The notes beneath the pieces were generated by a model. It searched no databases. It had not been told where the DNA came from and saw nothing but the letters and a program-made list of their open reading frames with translations. DNA of 64,000 nucleotides, taken from the NCBI RefSeq assembly GCF_005771405.1, contig NZ_VAUA01000001.1:558001-622000 (forward strand), in the 5' to 3' direction. The translations under genes and the position numbers were made by a program. Of the stretch, positions 1 to 8,488 are shown piece by piece. Source of the DNA: Parasedimentitalea maritima (GTDB taxonomy: Bacteria; Pseudomonadota; Alphaproteobacteria; Rhodobacterales; Rhodobacteraceae). Within the stretch, counting starts at the first letter, position 1, and each line of letters starts with the position of its first letter.

Positions 1-168
1 GCCGGAATAGGTTGGGGTTACTGAGATAGCCAACACATCACCGTTCCACTCGACACCTCGGATGATACCGAGGTCGACCAGAGATATCACGGGGATTTCC
101 GGATCCGGCACGGCGTCCAACCACTCCCAGATCTGACTTGTGCTTGGCTGTGTGGTTGTCTCGGTCAT
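1..168 (-). CDS. paaD: 1,2-phenylacetyl-CoA epoxidase subunit PaaD, N-terminal part
   Basis: Partial gene running off the left edge. The 56 visible codons read from ATG at 168 and contain the block WLDAVPDPEIPVISLVDLGI, typical of the N-terminal MIP18/DUF59-like domain of PaaD/PaaJ. PaaD is needed for maturation or function of the phenylacetyl-CoA ring 1,2-epoxidase, probably in Fe-S or iron handling; the C-terminal cysteines known in the family lie outside the window. It follows paaC on the same strand after an 80-bp gap holding a hairpin, so it is the next gene of the paa operon. The call rests on motif and position; both agree well. Confidence 0.9.
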   Translation of the reverse strand, partial: MTETTTQPSTSQIWEWLDAVPDPEIPVISLVDLGIIRGVEWNGDVLAISVTPTYSG

Positions 169-199
169 GTGACCAACCTCTTGCTAAAGCTGTCCCGTT

Positions 200-222
200 C
201 TCCGGCCCAATAAAGGCCGGAG
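200..222. other. intra-operon stem-loop between paaC and paaD
   Basis: Perfect 8-bp inverted repeat CTCCGGCC / GGCCGGAG with a 7-nt loop in the 80-bp gap between paaC and paaD. There is no U-run after it in the minus-strand transcript, so it is more likely an mRNA processing or stability element, or a weak attenuator, than a full terminator. Confidence 0.5.
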
Positions 223-248
223 CAATTGTCTTACCTGACTTGCGTTTT

Positions 249-1010
249 CTACCAGTTGGCTCCGGGATAGGCGCGCTGCAGCCATTGCATTTGGGTCAGA
301 AGATGCCCCAGATGTTCGGTGTGCATTTTGCCTGTACGGCCACCTTTGTGACCAAAACTGCTATCCGGAATGGTCAAAGTGGCATTTGCCAGAATGCGCC
401 CGATCAGGGTGTCGTATTCGTCACGCAGCGATGCAGGATCTGGAGCAATTCCAGCTGCTGCCATCTCGGCGTCCACGTCATCCGCTTGGAACATTTCACC
501 CACATAGGGCCACAGATAGTCCAGGGCCTCTTGCATGCGGCGGTGGCTTTCTTCGGTGCCGTCACCCAGGCCTACCACGGTGTCAGCCGAGCGTTCCAGA
601 TGATAGGTCACTTCTTTGCTGGCCTTTTCGGCAATGGCTGCGACCCGGTCATCGGATGACTTCATCAACCGACCCAACTGGATGGAATGCCAGGCATCAA
701 ACAGGAACTGACGCATCAGGGTCTGGCCAAAATCACCGTTTGGCATTTCGACCAAAAGCAGATTGCGGAAATCCCAGACGTCGCGCAGGAACGCGATGTC
801 ATCAGCGCTCTTGCCCTCCCCCTGAACCTCACCGGCCAAGCCCAGCCAAAACTGTGTCTGGCCAATCAGATCCAGCGCCGTGTTGGCCAGCGCGATGTCT
901 TCCTCTAGCACCGGCGAATGGCCACACCATTCGCTGACCCTGTGGCCAAGGACCAGGGTGTTATCGCCCATCCGCAGCAGGAACTGCAGGAATGCCTCGT
1001 CGCGAGTCAT
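249..1010 (-). CDS. paaC: 1,2-phenylacetyl-CoA epoxidase subunit PaaC
   Basis: 253-residue ferritin-like structural subunit of the PaaABCE multicomponent monooxygenase, which epoxidises the ring of phenylacetyl-CoA. PaaC pairs with the catalytic subunit PaaA but lacks its diiron site. Recognisable family sequence includes the N-terminal LGHRVSEWCGHSPVLEEDIA and the helix with NLLLVEMPNGDFGQT; the length is normal for the family. Its ATG at 1010 overlaps the stop codon of paaB by one base (TAATG), so translation is likely coupled. Cytoplasmic. Very secure from sequence plus operon order A-B-C-D. Confidence 0.95.
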   Translation of the reverse strand: MTRDEAFLQFLLRMGDNTLVLGHRVSEWCGHSPVLEEDIALANTALDLIGQTQFWLGLAGEVQGEGKSADDIAFLRDVWDFRNLLLVEMPNGDFGQTLMRQFLFDAWHSIQLGRLMKSSDDRVAAIAEKASKEVTYHLERSADTVVGLGDGTEESHRRMQEALDYLWPYVGEMFQADDVDAEMAAAGIAPDPASLRDEYDTLIGRILANATLTIPDSSFGHKGGRTGKMHTEHLGHLLTQMQWLQRAYPGANW

Positions 1011-1294
1011 TACATTGCCCCCACTTCGTCAGGGATGTCGAAAAAGGTCGGGTGGCGATAGACTTTGCTCTCGCTGGGTTCGTACAGCGGGCCTTTGTCG
1101 CTGGGAGAGGAGGCGGCGATGTGGTTGGCCTCGACAACCCAGATTGACAGACCTTCGTTGCGGCGAGTGTAGACATCGCGCGCATTCTTGATCGCCATTT
1201 CCGCGTCCGGGGCGTGCAGGCTGCCAACGTGGCGGTGGCTCATGCCGTGCTGTCCACGGATGAAAACTTCCCAAAGGGGCCATTCGTTTTTCAT
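1010..1294 (-). CDS. paaB: 1,2-phenylacetyl-CoA epoxidase subunit PaaB
   Basis: 94-residue small subunit that bridges PaaAC heterodimers in the epoxidase. The start at 1294 (MKNEWPLWEVF) is chosen because a strong Shine-Dalgarno AAGGAGG lies a few bases upstream and because PaaB proteins start with this W-P-L-W-E-V-F block; a longer in-frame reading to 1381 would run into paaA and has no support. The family motif GLSHRH appears here as GMSHRHVGSLHAPD. The stop overlaps the paaC start by one base. Length is normal for PaaB. Confidence 0.95.
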   Translation of the reverse strand: MKNEWPLWEVFIRGQHGMSHRHVGSLHAPDAEMAIKNARDVYTRRNEGLSIWVVEANHIAASSPSDKGPLYEPSESKVYRHPTFFDIPDEVGAM

Positions 1295-1314
1295 GTCATT
1301 TCCTCCTTGAGAAC

Positions 1315-2292
1315 TTATTCGGCTGCAATTTTGGCAGCGGCTTTTTTCTTGGCGTGGGCCATCAGACCTTCGCGAACCCATTCGCCGTCATCCCAGGCCT
1401 TGTTACGGGCGGCGAGCCGATCAACATTGCAGGGGCCGTTGCCCTTGATCACGTCAAAGAACTCGGACCAGTCAGGGTCGGTGTAATCATAGTGACCGCG
1501 TTCTTCGTTCCATTTGGTGCCGGGGTCGGGCAGGTCCAAGCCAAGGAACTCGATCTGTGGCACGGTCTGATCCACGAACTTCTGGCGCAGCTCGTCATTG
1601 GTGTTCATCTTGATCTTCCAGGCCATGGACTGCTCTGAATGCACCGAGTCCTTGTCCGAAGGGCCAAACATCATCAGCGCGGGGAACCACAGGCGGTTGA
1701 CTGAATCCTGCGCCATTTTCTTTTGCTCAGGGGTGCCCTCGGCCATTTTGCGAATGGCATCAAACCCCTGCCGCGCGTGAAAGCTTTCTTCCTTACAGAC
1801 CCGGATCATTGCCCGGCTGTAAGGGCCAAACGAAGTTCGCTGTAGCGGCACCTGATTGATGATCGCCGCACCATCGACCAGCCAGCCAACTGCGCCGATA
1901 TCCGACCAGTTCAGAGTGGGATAGTTGAAAATGGATGAGTATTTCATGCGGCCATCCAGCAGCATCTCGGTCAGCTCGTCCCGGCTCACACCCAGCGTTT
2001 CAGCAGCACAGTACAGGTACAATCCGTGGCCGGCCTCGTCCTGAACCTTGGCGAGCAGGATCGCCTTGCGCTCCAATGTCGGCGCGCGGGTAATCCAGTT
2101 GCCTTCGGGCAGCTGACCCACGATTTCGCTGTGGGCGTGCTGGCCAATCTGACGGATCAGAGTTTTGCGATAGGCCGCAGGCATCCAGTCCTTGGGTTCG
2201 ATCTTTTCCCCGGCATCAATGCGCGCCTGAAAAGCTGCTAGCTTCTCGGGGTCGTCCTGGGCGGCTTCGGTTTTTACCATCTGTGCATACAT
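1315..2292 (-). CDS. paaA: 1,2-phenylacetyl-CoA epoxidase catalytic subunit PaaA
   Basis: 325-residue diiron catalytic subunit of the phenylacetyl-CoA epoxidase. The ferritin-like fold carries the iron-ligand blocks [24 protein letters not shown] (E-x2-H type) and [11 protein letters not shown] (E-x2-H). Start ATG at 2292 is preceded by AAGGGAGA at good spacing; a second ATG four codons in is possible. It lies 13 bp after the thiolase stop and 20 bp before paaB, so it is in the same transcript. The enzyme makes ring-1,2-epoxyphenylacetyl-CoA, which PaaG, PaaZ and the upstream thiolase would carry on to acetyl-CoA and succinyl-CoA; PaaG and PaaZ are not in the window. Confidence 0.96.
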   Translation of the reverse strand: MYAQMVKTEAAQDDPEKLAAFQARIDAGEKIEPKDWMPAAYRKTLIRQIGQHAHSEIVGQLPEGNWITRAPTLERKAILLAKVQDEAGHGLYLYCAAETLGVSRDELTEMLLDGRMKYSSIFNYPTLNWSDIGAVGWLVDGAAIINQVPLQRTSFGPYSRAMIRVCKEESFHARQGFDAIRKMAEGTPEQKKMAQDSVNRLWFPALMMFGPSDKDSVHSEQSMAWKIKMNTNDELRQKFVDQTVPQIEFLGLDLPDPGTKWNEERGHYDYTDPDWSEFFDVIKGNGPCNVDRLAARNKAWDDGEWVREGLMAHAKKKAAAKIAAE

Positions 2293-2305
2293 AGTCAGAT
2301 CTCCC

Positions 2306-3508
2306 TTAAACGCGTTCCAGGATCAGGGCGGTGCCCTGTCCAACGCCAACACACATGGTGCACAGCGCATAGCGCCCGCCCGTGCGTTGCAACTGATAAG
2401 CGGCGGTCAGCACCAAACGGGCACCGGACATACCAAGTGGGTGGCCAAGTGCGATTGCGCCGCCATTGGGGTTAACATGGGGTGCGTCGTCGTCTAGTCC
2501 AAGTTCCCGTAAGGTGGCCAAGCCCTGAGAGGCAAAGGCTTCGTTCAATTCTATCACATCCATCTGCTCAATGGTCAGCCCTGTGCGGGCCAGCACCTTG
2601 CGGGTGGCGGGAACCGGGCCGATGCCCATGATACGCGGCTCAACCCCGGCGGCAGCCATGCCAACAATCCGCGCCATTGGCTTCAGACCATTTTCGGTGG
2701 CAGCGGCCTCATTGGCCATCAGGATCGCGGCCGCACCGTCATTTACGCCGGAGGCATTGCCTGCTGTCACGGTCATGTCTGGACCGTTGACGCCACGCAG
2801 TTTGGCAAGCTTATCAGCACCTGTGCCGGGACGGGGATGTTCATCCGTATCGACAACAACCGGATCGCCCTTGCGCTGCGGCACATGGACGGGCGTAATT
2901 TCATCTCCAAATACACCCGCTTCATGTGCAGCAGCCCACCGGGCTTGTGATCGCGCGGCAAAGGCATCCTGATCTTCGCGGTTGATATTGTAGTCGGCGG
3001 CCACATTGTCTGCTGTCTGCGGCATCGAGTCGGTGCCGTACATTTCGTGCATCTTCTTGTTCACGAACCGCCAACCGATAGTGGTGTCATACACCGCGTT
3101 GCTGCGGCCAAAGGCTGCGGTCTGCTTGGGCATCACAAAGGGTGCGCGGCTCATGCTTTCAACACCGCCAGCGATGGCCATGTCATAGTCGCCAGCGCGG
3201 ATCCCGCGAGACGCCATGCCAACCGCATCCATGCCTGATGCACAAAGCCGGTTGATGGTGGTGCCGGGAACATCCGTTGGCAGACCTGCCAAAAGGGCTG
3301 CCATGCGGGCCACGTTGCGGTTGCTTTCGCCAGCCTGGTTGGCGTCACCATAGATGACATCATCGATGCTGGCCCAGTCCACTTGTGGATTACGGGCCTT
3401 CAGCGCGGCAATTGGAGTAGCAGCAAGATCGTCGGTGCGAACTGAGGATAACGCCCCGCCATATCGTCCAATCGGGGTCCGGGTAGCGTCGCAGATAAAT
3501 GCATCCAT
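2306..3508 (-). CDS. pcaF: 3-oxoadipyl-CoA thiolase (PcaF/PaaJ type)
   Basis: 400-residue type II thiolase that cleaves 3-oxoadipyl-CoA to succinyl-CoA and acetyl-CoA, the last step shared by the beta-ketoadipate and phenylacetate routes. The N-terminus [20 protein letters not shown] is characteristic of PcaF/PaaJ. The nucleophilic Cys is in [12 protein letters not shown] (about residue 89), the His in [10 protein letters not shown] and the second Cys in [10 protein letters not shown]. The start at 3508 has AGGAG about 12 nt upstream; an in-frame extension to 3586 would cross the predicted promoter. It is the first gene of the paa transcript, which fixes its role. Choice between PcaF and PaaJ naming is conventional. 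Confidence 0.92.
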   Translation of the reverse strand: MDAFICDATRTPIGRYGGALSSVRTDDLAATPIAALKARNPQVDWASIDDVIYGDANQAGESNRNVARMAALLAGLPTDVPGTTINRLCASGMDAVGMASRGIRAGDYDMAIAGGVESMSRAPFVMPKQTAAFGRSNAVYDTTIGWRFVNKKMHEMYGTDSMPQTADNVAADYNINREDQDAFAARSQARWAAAHEAGVFGDEITPVHVPQRKGDPVVVDTDEHPRPGTGADKLAKLRGVNGPDMTVTAGNASGVNDGAAAILMANEAAATENGLKPMARIVGMAAAGVEPRIMGIGPVPATRKVLARTGLTIEQMDVIELNEAFASQGLATLRELGLDDDAPHVNPNGGAIALGHPLGMSGARLVLTAAYQLQRTGGRYALCTMCVGVGQGTALILERV

Positions 3509-3542
3509 GGTGTTCGCGTCTCCTATTGCGGCATTTAATAAG

Positions 3543-3586
3543 CCGACCGTTAGGTCAGTAATAGAAAGTAATGCGATTCGCGGCAA
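3543..3586 (-). promoter_or_regulatory. predicted promoter and operator of the paa operon
   Basis: On the minus strand a sigma-70-like pair TTGCCG (3581-3586) and TATTAC (3558-3563) is spaced by exactly 17 nt. Directly downstream of the -10 lies an imperfect palindrome, CTGACC-TAAC-GGTCGG (3543-3558), 35 bp before the thiolase ATG. That placement suits a repressor that blocks transcription start. PaaR, the TetR-type repressor of paa genes in many proteobacteria, binds ACCGACC-like palindromes, so this is a plausible PaaR site. No paaR gene is in the window. The elements are visible; the function is inferred. Confidence 0.5.
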
Positions 3587-3641
3587 GATAAATGTAACAA
3601 AAAATTCTAAAGTTTAGATTTCTTGTAACATGTCTGTGAGC

Positions 3642-4103
3642 TCAGCTGAGATCATAGACCTTGCGGATTGCGCCTTCGTTTGTCTCGTAGGTGCGAAAGC
3701 CTACTGACTCATAATAGGCCAAACCGCCGGTATTGTAGTTTTGGATCGTTGCATCGATGTATTTTAAATCGCCTTTCAAGGCTGCACTACGCGTCGCGGT
3801 GAATAACTTGCCGCCAATGCCCTGGCGGATTGCCTCCGGATGAATATGGGTGCCAATGACACCCCATCCAGGTGTCACCCCGTATTGGTTCCCCTCAACC
3901 GCCATCAAAAGAGCCTGAAAGCCCAAAATAACACCCTCTGGATCAGTCGCCACGCTGCATTCAATCCCGTTTGGGTTTTCGATGTAATTGTTAAGGGCAA
4001 AACCGGTGTCACTTGGCGACCGGCGAAGACCTACGGCCGTTAACGCAGTCAAGACGCGACTGATACCCGGTGCATCTGTAGGAAGAGAGGGTCTGATAAT
4101 CAT
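3642..4103 (-). CDS. GNAT family N-acetyltransferase
   Basis: 153-residue GCN5-related acetyltransferase. The acetyl-CoA-binding motif A is seen as GTHIHPEAIRQGIGGKLFTA (pattern Q/R-x2-G-x-G/A near IRQGIGG), followed by the usual end of the fold, NTGGLAYYESVGFR. Start ATG at 4103 has AGGT 8 nt upstream. It lies 36 bp downstream of another GNAT on the same strand, probably in one transcript. The two are not close copies: this one has an N-terminus with LTAVGLRRSPSDTGFAL and no recognisable substrate signature. Substrate unknown (small molecule or protein amine). It precedes the paa promoter and is not obviously linked to phenylacetate use. Confidence 0.8.
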   Translation of the reverse strand: MIIRPSLPTDAPGISRVLTALTAVGLRRSPSDTGFALNNYIENPNGIECSVATDPEGVILGFQALLMAVEGNQYGVTPGWGVIGTHIHPEAIRQGIGGKLFTATRSAALKGDLKYIDATIQNYNTGGLAYYESVGFRTYETNEGAIRKVYDLS

Positions 4104-4139
4104 GATTTTTACCTGTTTGCGTCTAAGGAAGCCAATTGA

Positions 4140-4667
4140 TCATGCGCATACAGCGAAAACCTCGTTGCAATATCGCTGATCCTCGATTTCAAAATGGGTC
4201 TGCCCTACAATTGTGAAGCCCTGCCTTTTATAAAACGAAAGTGCATTGGTATTTTCGGAGTTCGTAGCCAACCACGGTGTGTCCCATTCGATCTCTCGGC
4301 AGAGATCCAGTCCAGCGCGCAGCAATTCTTGGCCAATGCCTTTTCCATGGTGTCGCGGTTGCACGTATAGGGTTGTGACCTCGGTAGTTGACGGATGGTC
4401 GGCGGGGCAGGGCTGGTCGTTGGTGATCCGGATGTAGCCATCAATCCCAATCGAATTTTCGGAAACCAGCACGCGTTCGGCCGGATCTTTCAGAGTCTTG
4501 GCGAACTGTTCGACGGTGTAGTGGGCCAAGACATAGTCGGCAAAGAACGCATTTACGCCTTCGCGGATATAGGTGCCGAGCCAGACCTCAATCGAAAGGG
4601 CCGCAAGACTGGAACAGTCTGAGGGGCGGGCAGGACGTATGGAGAGTGTAGCTGGAAGGGCTGGCAT
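4140..4667 (-). CDS. GNAT family N-acetyltransferase
   Basis: 175-residue GNAT. Motif A is clear: TTLYVQPRHHGKGIGQELLRAG, with the pyrophosphate-binding HHGKGIG. The C-terminal part, ENTNALSFYKRQGFTIVG, is the standard beta-6/beta-7 region. The N-terminal RPARPSDCSSLAALSIEVWLGTYI with W-x2-T-Y resembles GNATs annotated as spermidine/antibiotic acetyltransferase-like, but no substrate can be assigned. The Shine-Dalgarno is poor, so the exact start is less certain than the frame. Upstream of and probably co-transcribed with the GNAT ending at 3642; the sulfatase gene starts in the opposite direction 245 bp away. Confidence 0.8.
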   Translation of the reverse strand: MPALPATLSIRPARPSDCSSLAALSIEVWLGTYIREGVNAFFADYVLAHYTVEQFAKTLKDPAERVLVSENSIGIDGYIRITNDQPCPADHPSTTEVTTLYVQPRHHGKGIGQELLRAGLDLCREIEWDTPWLATNSENTNALSFYKRQGFTIVGQTHFEIEDQRYCNEVFAVCA

Positions 4668-4911
4668 GAAACAAAACTCGGCAAAATGGGAAATGCAATT
4701 TGGGCAGGCTAGGACGGGGATATTGAAAAAGCGAGATCAATTCCATTTTGCGATTTGGGAATGTTTCAACCAGTGCAGGTTAGCGTTGGACCGAGGTTGC
4801 GAGAAGAAGTCGCTTTCCATCATAAGGCTCAGTACAGCGTAATCGGGTTTGCGGTCACCGCCTTTTTGCTTCACTTGTTCATCAGATAGACTGCGCCGGG
4901 GGAGGGCCAAT

Positions 4912-6552
4912 ATGAACATTCTCTACATCATGTTTGACCAGTTGCGGTTCGACTACCTTAGCTGCGCCGGTCATCCGCATCTGCACACCCCGCATATCGA
5001 TGCACTGGCCGCCAAAGGAGTCCGCTTCACCCGGGCCTATGTACAGTCCCCCACCTGTGGCTCGTCCAGAATGAGCAGCTATACCGGCCGCTATCCTTCC
5101 AGCCACGGGGTGCAGTTCAACAGCTACCCGCTGCGGGTGGGGGAGTGGACAATTGGTGATCATCTCCGCAAGGCGGGGATGAGCTGTCACCTGATCGGCA
5201 AGACGCACATGGTGGCGGATGCTGAAGGCATGGAACGGCTGGGGCTGGCCCCGGACAGTGTGATCGGGGTGCGCCAAAGCGAGTGTGGCTTTGACCCCTG
5301 GGTGCGCGACGATGGGCTCTGGGCTGAAGGGCCGGACGGTTTCTATGACGCAAAACGCAGCCCTTATAATGAGTACCTGAAATCCAAAGGTTATCCTGGC
5401 GATAATCCGTGGAATGATTTTGCCAATGCCGGGGTAGAAGGCGATGACATTGCGTCGGGTTGGTTTATGGCCAATGCCGACAAACCTGCCAATATTGCTG
5501 AAGAAGACAGTGAAACGCCCTGGCTCACCACCAAAGCGATAGAGTTTATAGAGCAGGCGACAGGTCCGTGGTGCGCGCATCTCAGCTATATCAAACCCCA
5601 TTGGCCCTATATCGTGCCCGCGCCGTATCACGATATGTATGGCCCGGAACATGTGCTGCCCGTCGTACGCTCGGATGCTGAACGCGAGGATGCGCACCCG
5701 GTGTTTGATGGGATGATGAACAACCAGATCGGCAAGGCCTTCTCTCGGGATGAAGTCCGCAAGAAGGTGATCCCGGCCTATATGGGGCTGATCAAACAGG
5801 CCGATGATCAGATGGGACGGCTGTTTGCCTATCTGGAACAGAGCGGCCAAATGCAGGACACCATGATTGTAGTGACCTCGGATCATGGCGATTATCTGGG
5901 TGATCACTGGCTGGGCGAAAAGAACCTGTTTCATGAGCCGTCGATCAAGGTGCCACTGATCATCTATGACCCACGAAAACAGGCCGACGTCAGCCGCGGC
6001 ACCACCTGTGATGCACTGGTCGAGGCAATTGATCTGGCACCAACCTTTCTGGAGGTCGCGGGCGGTGCGCCTGTGCCGCATATTCTGGAAGGGCGGTCGT
6101 TACAGCCTTGGCTTCACGGCCAAAACCCGGAGTGGCGCGATTATGCGGTTGCTGAATTCGACTATTCCACAATGCCATTGAGCGCAAAACTGGGATTGGC
6201 ACCCAAAGATGCCCGACTGTTCATGGTGACGGATCATCGCTGGAAGTTGATGCACGCCGAAGGCGGTTTGCGGCCCATGCTGTTTGACCTGGAAACCGAT
6301 CCCAACGAGCTGGTCGACCTCGGTACCAGTGCAGAACATGCTGACGTCCTTAAGATGATGTACGAAAGGTTGCACCAATGGTCGCTGCGAATGTCTCAAC
6401 GGATTACACTGTCGGATGAGCAGATCATCTCAGGCCGCGGCAAATCGGGGCTCAAGGGTATTTTGCTTGGGGTCTATGAACCGGACGAAATTGACGCCGG
6501 ACTGACCGTGAAATACCTCGGTCCTGTGCCCCAGAAGACCTCGGATCAGTGA
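4912..6552 (+). CDS. sulfatase / phosphonate monoester hydrolase-like enzyme with CGSSR active site
   Basis: 546-residue member of the alkaline phosphatase/sulfatase superfamily. The N-terminal metal block ILYIMFDQLRFDYLSC is present, with D9-Q10 where many sulfatases have DD. The formylglycine site is C49-G-S-S-R53 followed by TGRYPSSHG. The second metal site is DHGDYLGDHWLGEK (from about 324), followed by HEPSIKVPLI, a run more typical of phosphonate monoester hydrolases than of aryl sulfatases. The canonical site is C-x-P/A-x-R; here the third position is Ser. Start at 4912 follows GGGGAGGG; upstream in-frame ATG at 4849 lacks support. No signal peptide, so cytoplasmic. Substrate (sulfate, phosphonate or phosphodiester) is open. 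Confidence 0.85.
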   Translation: MNILYIMFDQLRFDYLSCAGHPHLHTPHIDALAAKGVRFTRAYVQSPTCGSSRMSSYTGRYPSSHGVQFNSYPLRVGEWTIGDHLRKAGMSCHLIGKTHMVADAEGMERLGLAPDSVIGVRQSECGFDPWVRDDGLWAEGPDGFYDAKRSPYNEYLKSKGYPGDNPWNDFANAGVEGDDIASGWFMANADKPANIAEEDSETPWLTTKAIEFIEQATGPWCAHLSYIKPHWPYIVPAPYHDMYGPEHVLPVVRSDAEREDAHPVFDGMMNNQIGKAFSRDEVRKKVIPAYMGLIKQADDQMGRLFAYLEQSGQMQDTMIVVTSDHGDYLGDHWLGEKNLFHEPSIKVPLIIYDPRKQADVSRGTTCDALVEAIDLAPTFLEVAGGAPVPHILEGRSLQPWLHGQNPEWRDYAVAEFDYSTMPLSAKLGLAPKDARLFMVTDHRWKLMHAEGGLRPMLFDLETDPNELVDLGTSAEHADVLKMMYERLHQWSLRMSQRITLSDEQIISGRGKSGLKGILLGVYEPDEIDAGLTVKYLGPVPQKTSDQ

Positions 6553-6563
6553 GAGAGAAAGCT

Positions 6564-6866
6564 ATGCGCAGGTTTTACGCCGCTGCAGCCGCGATTGGGA
6601 CACTTGTGCCCTGGCTGTTCTTCGGCTCGTTCTTTGCCCTGAATGGATTTGATGTTCGTGCATTTATTCTGGGGCTGTTTGCCAATGGCGCGGCGGCTGG
6701 GTTTTCCGCCGATGTGTTGATCTCAATGGTCGTGTTTTGGGTTTGGAGCTGGCAGGACGCCCAACGACGGTGCCTGCAGCATTGGTGGCTGGTCCTGCCT
6801 GCAGGTTTTACAGTTGGCCTATCTTTGGCGCTACCCCTGTATTTGTGGATGCGAGAAGACGCCTGA
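6564..6866 (+). CDS. DUF2834 family membrane protein
   Basis: About 100 residues with three predicted membrane segments. The sequence VPWLFFGSFFALNGFDVRAF, then a helix near SADVLISMVVFWVWSW and a C-terminal hydrophobic segment, matches DUF2834, a small integral membrane family of unknown function. It begins 12 bp after the sulfatase stop. ATG at 6564 is preferred; a GTG at 6549 overlapping the sulfatase stop would add five residues. Same transcript as the sulfatase is likely. Nothing shows what it does. Confidence 0.75.
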   Translation: MRRFYAAAAAIGTLVPWLFFGSFFALNGFDVRAFILGLFANGAAAGFSADVLISMVVFWVWSWQDAQRRCLQHWWLVLPAGFTVGLSLALPLYLWMREDA

Positions 6867-6912
6867 CCTTTGGTTTCTTTTTGCTGAAAGCACTGCGGGG
6901 GAGCCGAAGGCG

Positions 6913-6925
6913 GGGGCAGAGCCCC
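6913..6925. repeat. GGGGC-AGA-GCCCC hairpin element
   Basis: Perfect 5-bp stem with AGA loop in the 130-bp gap before the GntR gene. The same core occurs at 56177-56189 with a longer stem. Both sit in the sequence style of a short intergenic repeat; a weak terminator for the sulfatase-DUF2834 unit is possible, although no T-run follows closely. Confidence 0.45.
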
Positions 6926-6996
6926 TATGACACTCTCTCTGTTGTTTCAGCATTACAACACGAATAGTCTAGGGAAAACACAAACGGGGCAGAGTT

Positions 6997-7647
6997 ATGG
7001 CCGGGCAGACAGAGCAGCTCTTGAACGCAATCCTTGCGGATATTGATTGTGGGCAGTTGAATCCCGGAGATGTCTTGGACGAGGCCGGATTGGCGGCGCG
7101 CCATGGTGTGTCCCGTACGCCTGTGCGTGAGGTGTTTATACAGCTGGAAGCCACTGGATTGATCCGGCGTTTGCCCCGCAAAGGTGCGGTTCTGTTCAAG
7201 CCAACGCTGGAAGAGTTTCTGGCTATTTTAGAGGTCCACGCCCGCTTGGAAGGCCAGGCCGCGGGTCTTGCGGCTCGCCGATTGTCACCAGCACAAGGTG
7301 AGGCACTGGAAGCAGCTGTGGCTGCTTGCGAAGTTCACGCGGCAACCAAGGGAGACGGTGACCCCAATGGCTATTACCAACTGAATCTGAAGTTTCACGA
7401 GACCGTGGCACTGGGCGCTGGAAATGCGTTTTTGGTTGAGATGATCAAGACCAATGCCCGTAAATTGATGGCCTACTACCGGGCGCGCTACCGCTACCCC
7501 GGTTCAATCGCCCAATCCGCACGGGAGCACCGTCAGATCGCCACCTTGATCTTTGCGCATGATCGTACCGGGGCCGAGGCCGCGATGGTGTCCCATGTTC
7601 AATTTGATCAGGTAACCGTCATGGACTTGTTGGCGGCTCTTGGCTGA
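6997..7647 (+). CDS. GntR family transcriptional regulator (FadR/FCD subfamily)
   Basis: 216 residues. The N-terminal winged helix shows the GntR pattern GQLNPGDVLDEAGLAARHGVS followed by RTPVREVFIQLEATGLI. The C-terminal all-helical FCD effector domain has the metal-binding style motif NLKFHETVA and the later EHRQI. FCD regulators bind small carboxylates or amino acid derivatives and usually repress a neighbouring catabolic operon. It is convergent with the amidotransferase gene at 7699 and lies just left of the amidotransferase/P450/ligase group, so it is the likely local regulator of that group. The effector is unknown. Confidence 0.88.
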   Translation: MAGQTEQLLNAILADIDCGQLNPGDVLDEAGLAARHGVSRTPVREVFIQLEATGLIRRLPRKGAVLFKPTLEEFLAILEVHARLEGQAAGLAARRLSPAQGEALEAAVAACEVHAATKGDGDPNGYYQLNLKFHETVALGAGNAFLVEMIKTNARKLMAYYRARYRYPGSIAQSAREHRQIATLIFAHDRTGAEAAMVSHVQFDQVTVMDLLAALG

Positions 7648-7673
7648 CCTCACGGTTTGAGTGCTTTGGCCGG

Positions 7674-7693
7674 GGTGCGTGCTTGCACGCACC
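7674..7693. repeat. GTGCGTGC palindromic repeat, single unit (copy A)
   Basis: GGTGCGTGC-TT-GCACGCACC, a perfect 9-bp inverted repeat between the convergent GntR and amidotransferase genes. The same unit occurs at 30108-30163 and 61495-61554. By position it could also act as a bidirectional terminator. Confidence 0.75.
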
Positions 7694-7698
7694 GTTGA

Positions 7699-8406
7699 TC
7701 AGCGACGACCCTGTTCAAAAAAACTGGCAATGCTTTCGGCAAACACCTGTTGATCTGATTGGGCCTGTAAACTTTCTATGGCGCGTTCAAAAACTTCGGG
7801 TCCAATAATTGAACGCAATTCTTCGGTTAGGGCAGAGATAAAACCATGGCTCATTTCCGGGTGATGTTGGGTTGTATAAATATGGTTGCCCATCGCAAAT
7901 CCGGTGATCATCGTATCGGATTCAGCGATCTGCACCGCGCCTTTCGGTAGATCGGTCACGCATTCAATATGTGAGCCATAAAGCCCAACCTGGTCTGGCA
8001 GGTCTTGCACCCATTCAGGACGAGCCACCATTGTATTGCGGGTTAACCCATGCACCCAACCTTTTGGGTTTCGCGCCATCGACCCACCCAGCGCCAATGC
8101 GATGGCCTGATGGCCAAAGCAGGCCCCAAACAGAGGGTGACGCTTATCATTCATATCGCGGATCAACTGCAACAGTGGCGGAATCCAGTCATGACCACCA
8201 CGCACAGAGGCTGGGCTGCCAGTAATCATCGCACCATCAAATCCCGCAATATCATCCGGGAATTCACCGTCCTTCACCGAGAAAACCGAAACCTCCCAAT
8301 CTGGACGTACCATATGGACCAGTTTGGTGAACTTTTCGCCATCTTTGGGATGGCTATCGGCAAAGTCTCCGGAATCGGTATTGGTCATCAGAATGGCCAA
8401 GTGCAT
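7699..8406 (-). CDS. class I glutamine amidotransferase-like gamma-glutamyl hydrolase
   Basis: 235-residue type 1 GATase fold. The nucleophile elbow is GACFGHQAIA with C96, and the rest of the triad is in TTQHHPEM (H182, E184). Start at 8406 follows AGGTGA; a longer reading to 8571 would overlap the P450 start and is rejected. As a stand-alone GATase beside a glutamine-synthetase-like ligase it probably hydrolyses a gamma-glutamyl amide rather than feeding ammonia to a synthase. IpuF of the isopropylamine pathway of Pseudomonas sp. KIE171 is such an enzyme; PuuD-type hydrolases work similarly. It is transcribed away from the P450 gene across an 82-bp gap, so both may share one control region. 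Confidence 0.85.
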   Translation of the reverse strand: MHLAILMTNTDSGDFADSHPKDGEKFTKLVHMVRPDWEVSVFSVKDGEFPDDIAGFDGAMITGSPASVRGGHDWIPPLLQLIRDMNDKRHPLFGACFGHQAIALALGGSMARNPKGWVHGLTRNTMVARPEWVQDLPDQVGLYGSHIECVTDLPKGAVQIAESDTMITGFAMGNHIYTTQHHPEMSHGFISALTEELRSIIGPEVFERAIESLQAQSDQQVFAESIASFFEQGRR

Positions 8407-8488
8407 GGATTCACCTACAAGTTTTTCATTTACATATTTATAGCTGTCATTAATATACACAAAGCAAGTAAATCTGGAAAGGCCCAAC

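Noticed and set aside
4882-6081. 399-codon open frame antisense to the sulfatase gene
   Set aside because: It is the complement of a conserved sulfatase in a GC-rich codon pattern, has no Shine-Dalgarno and no family motif; open antisense frames are frequent in such genes.
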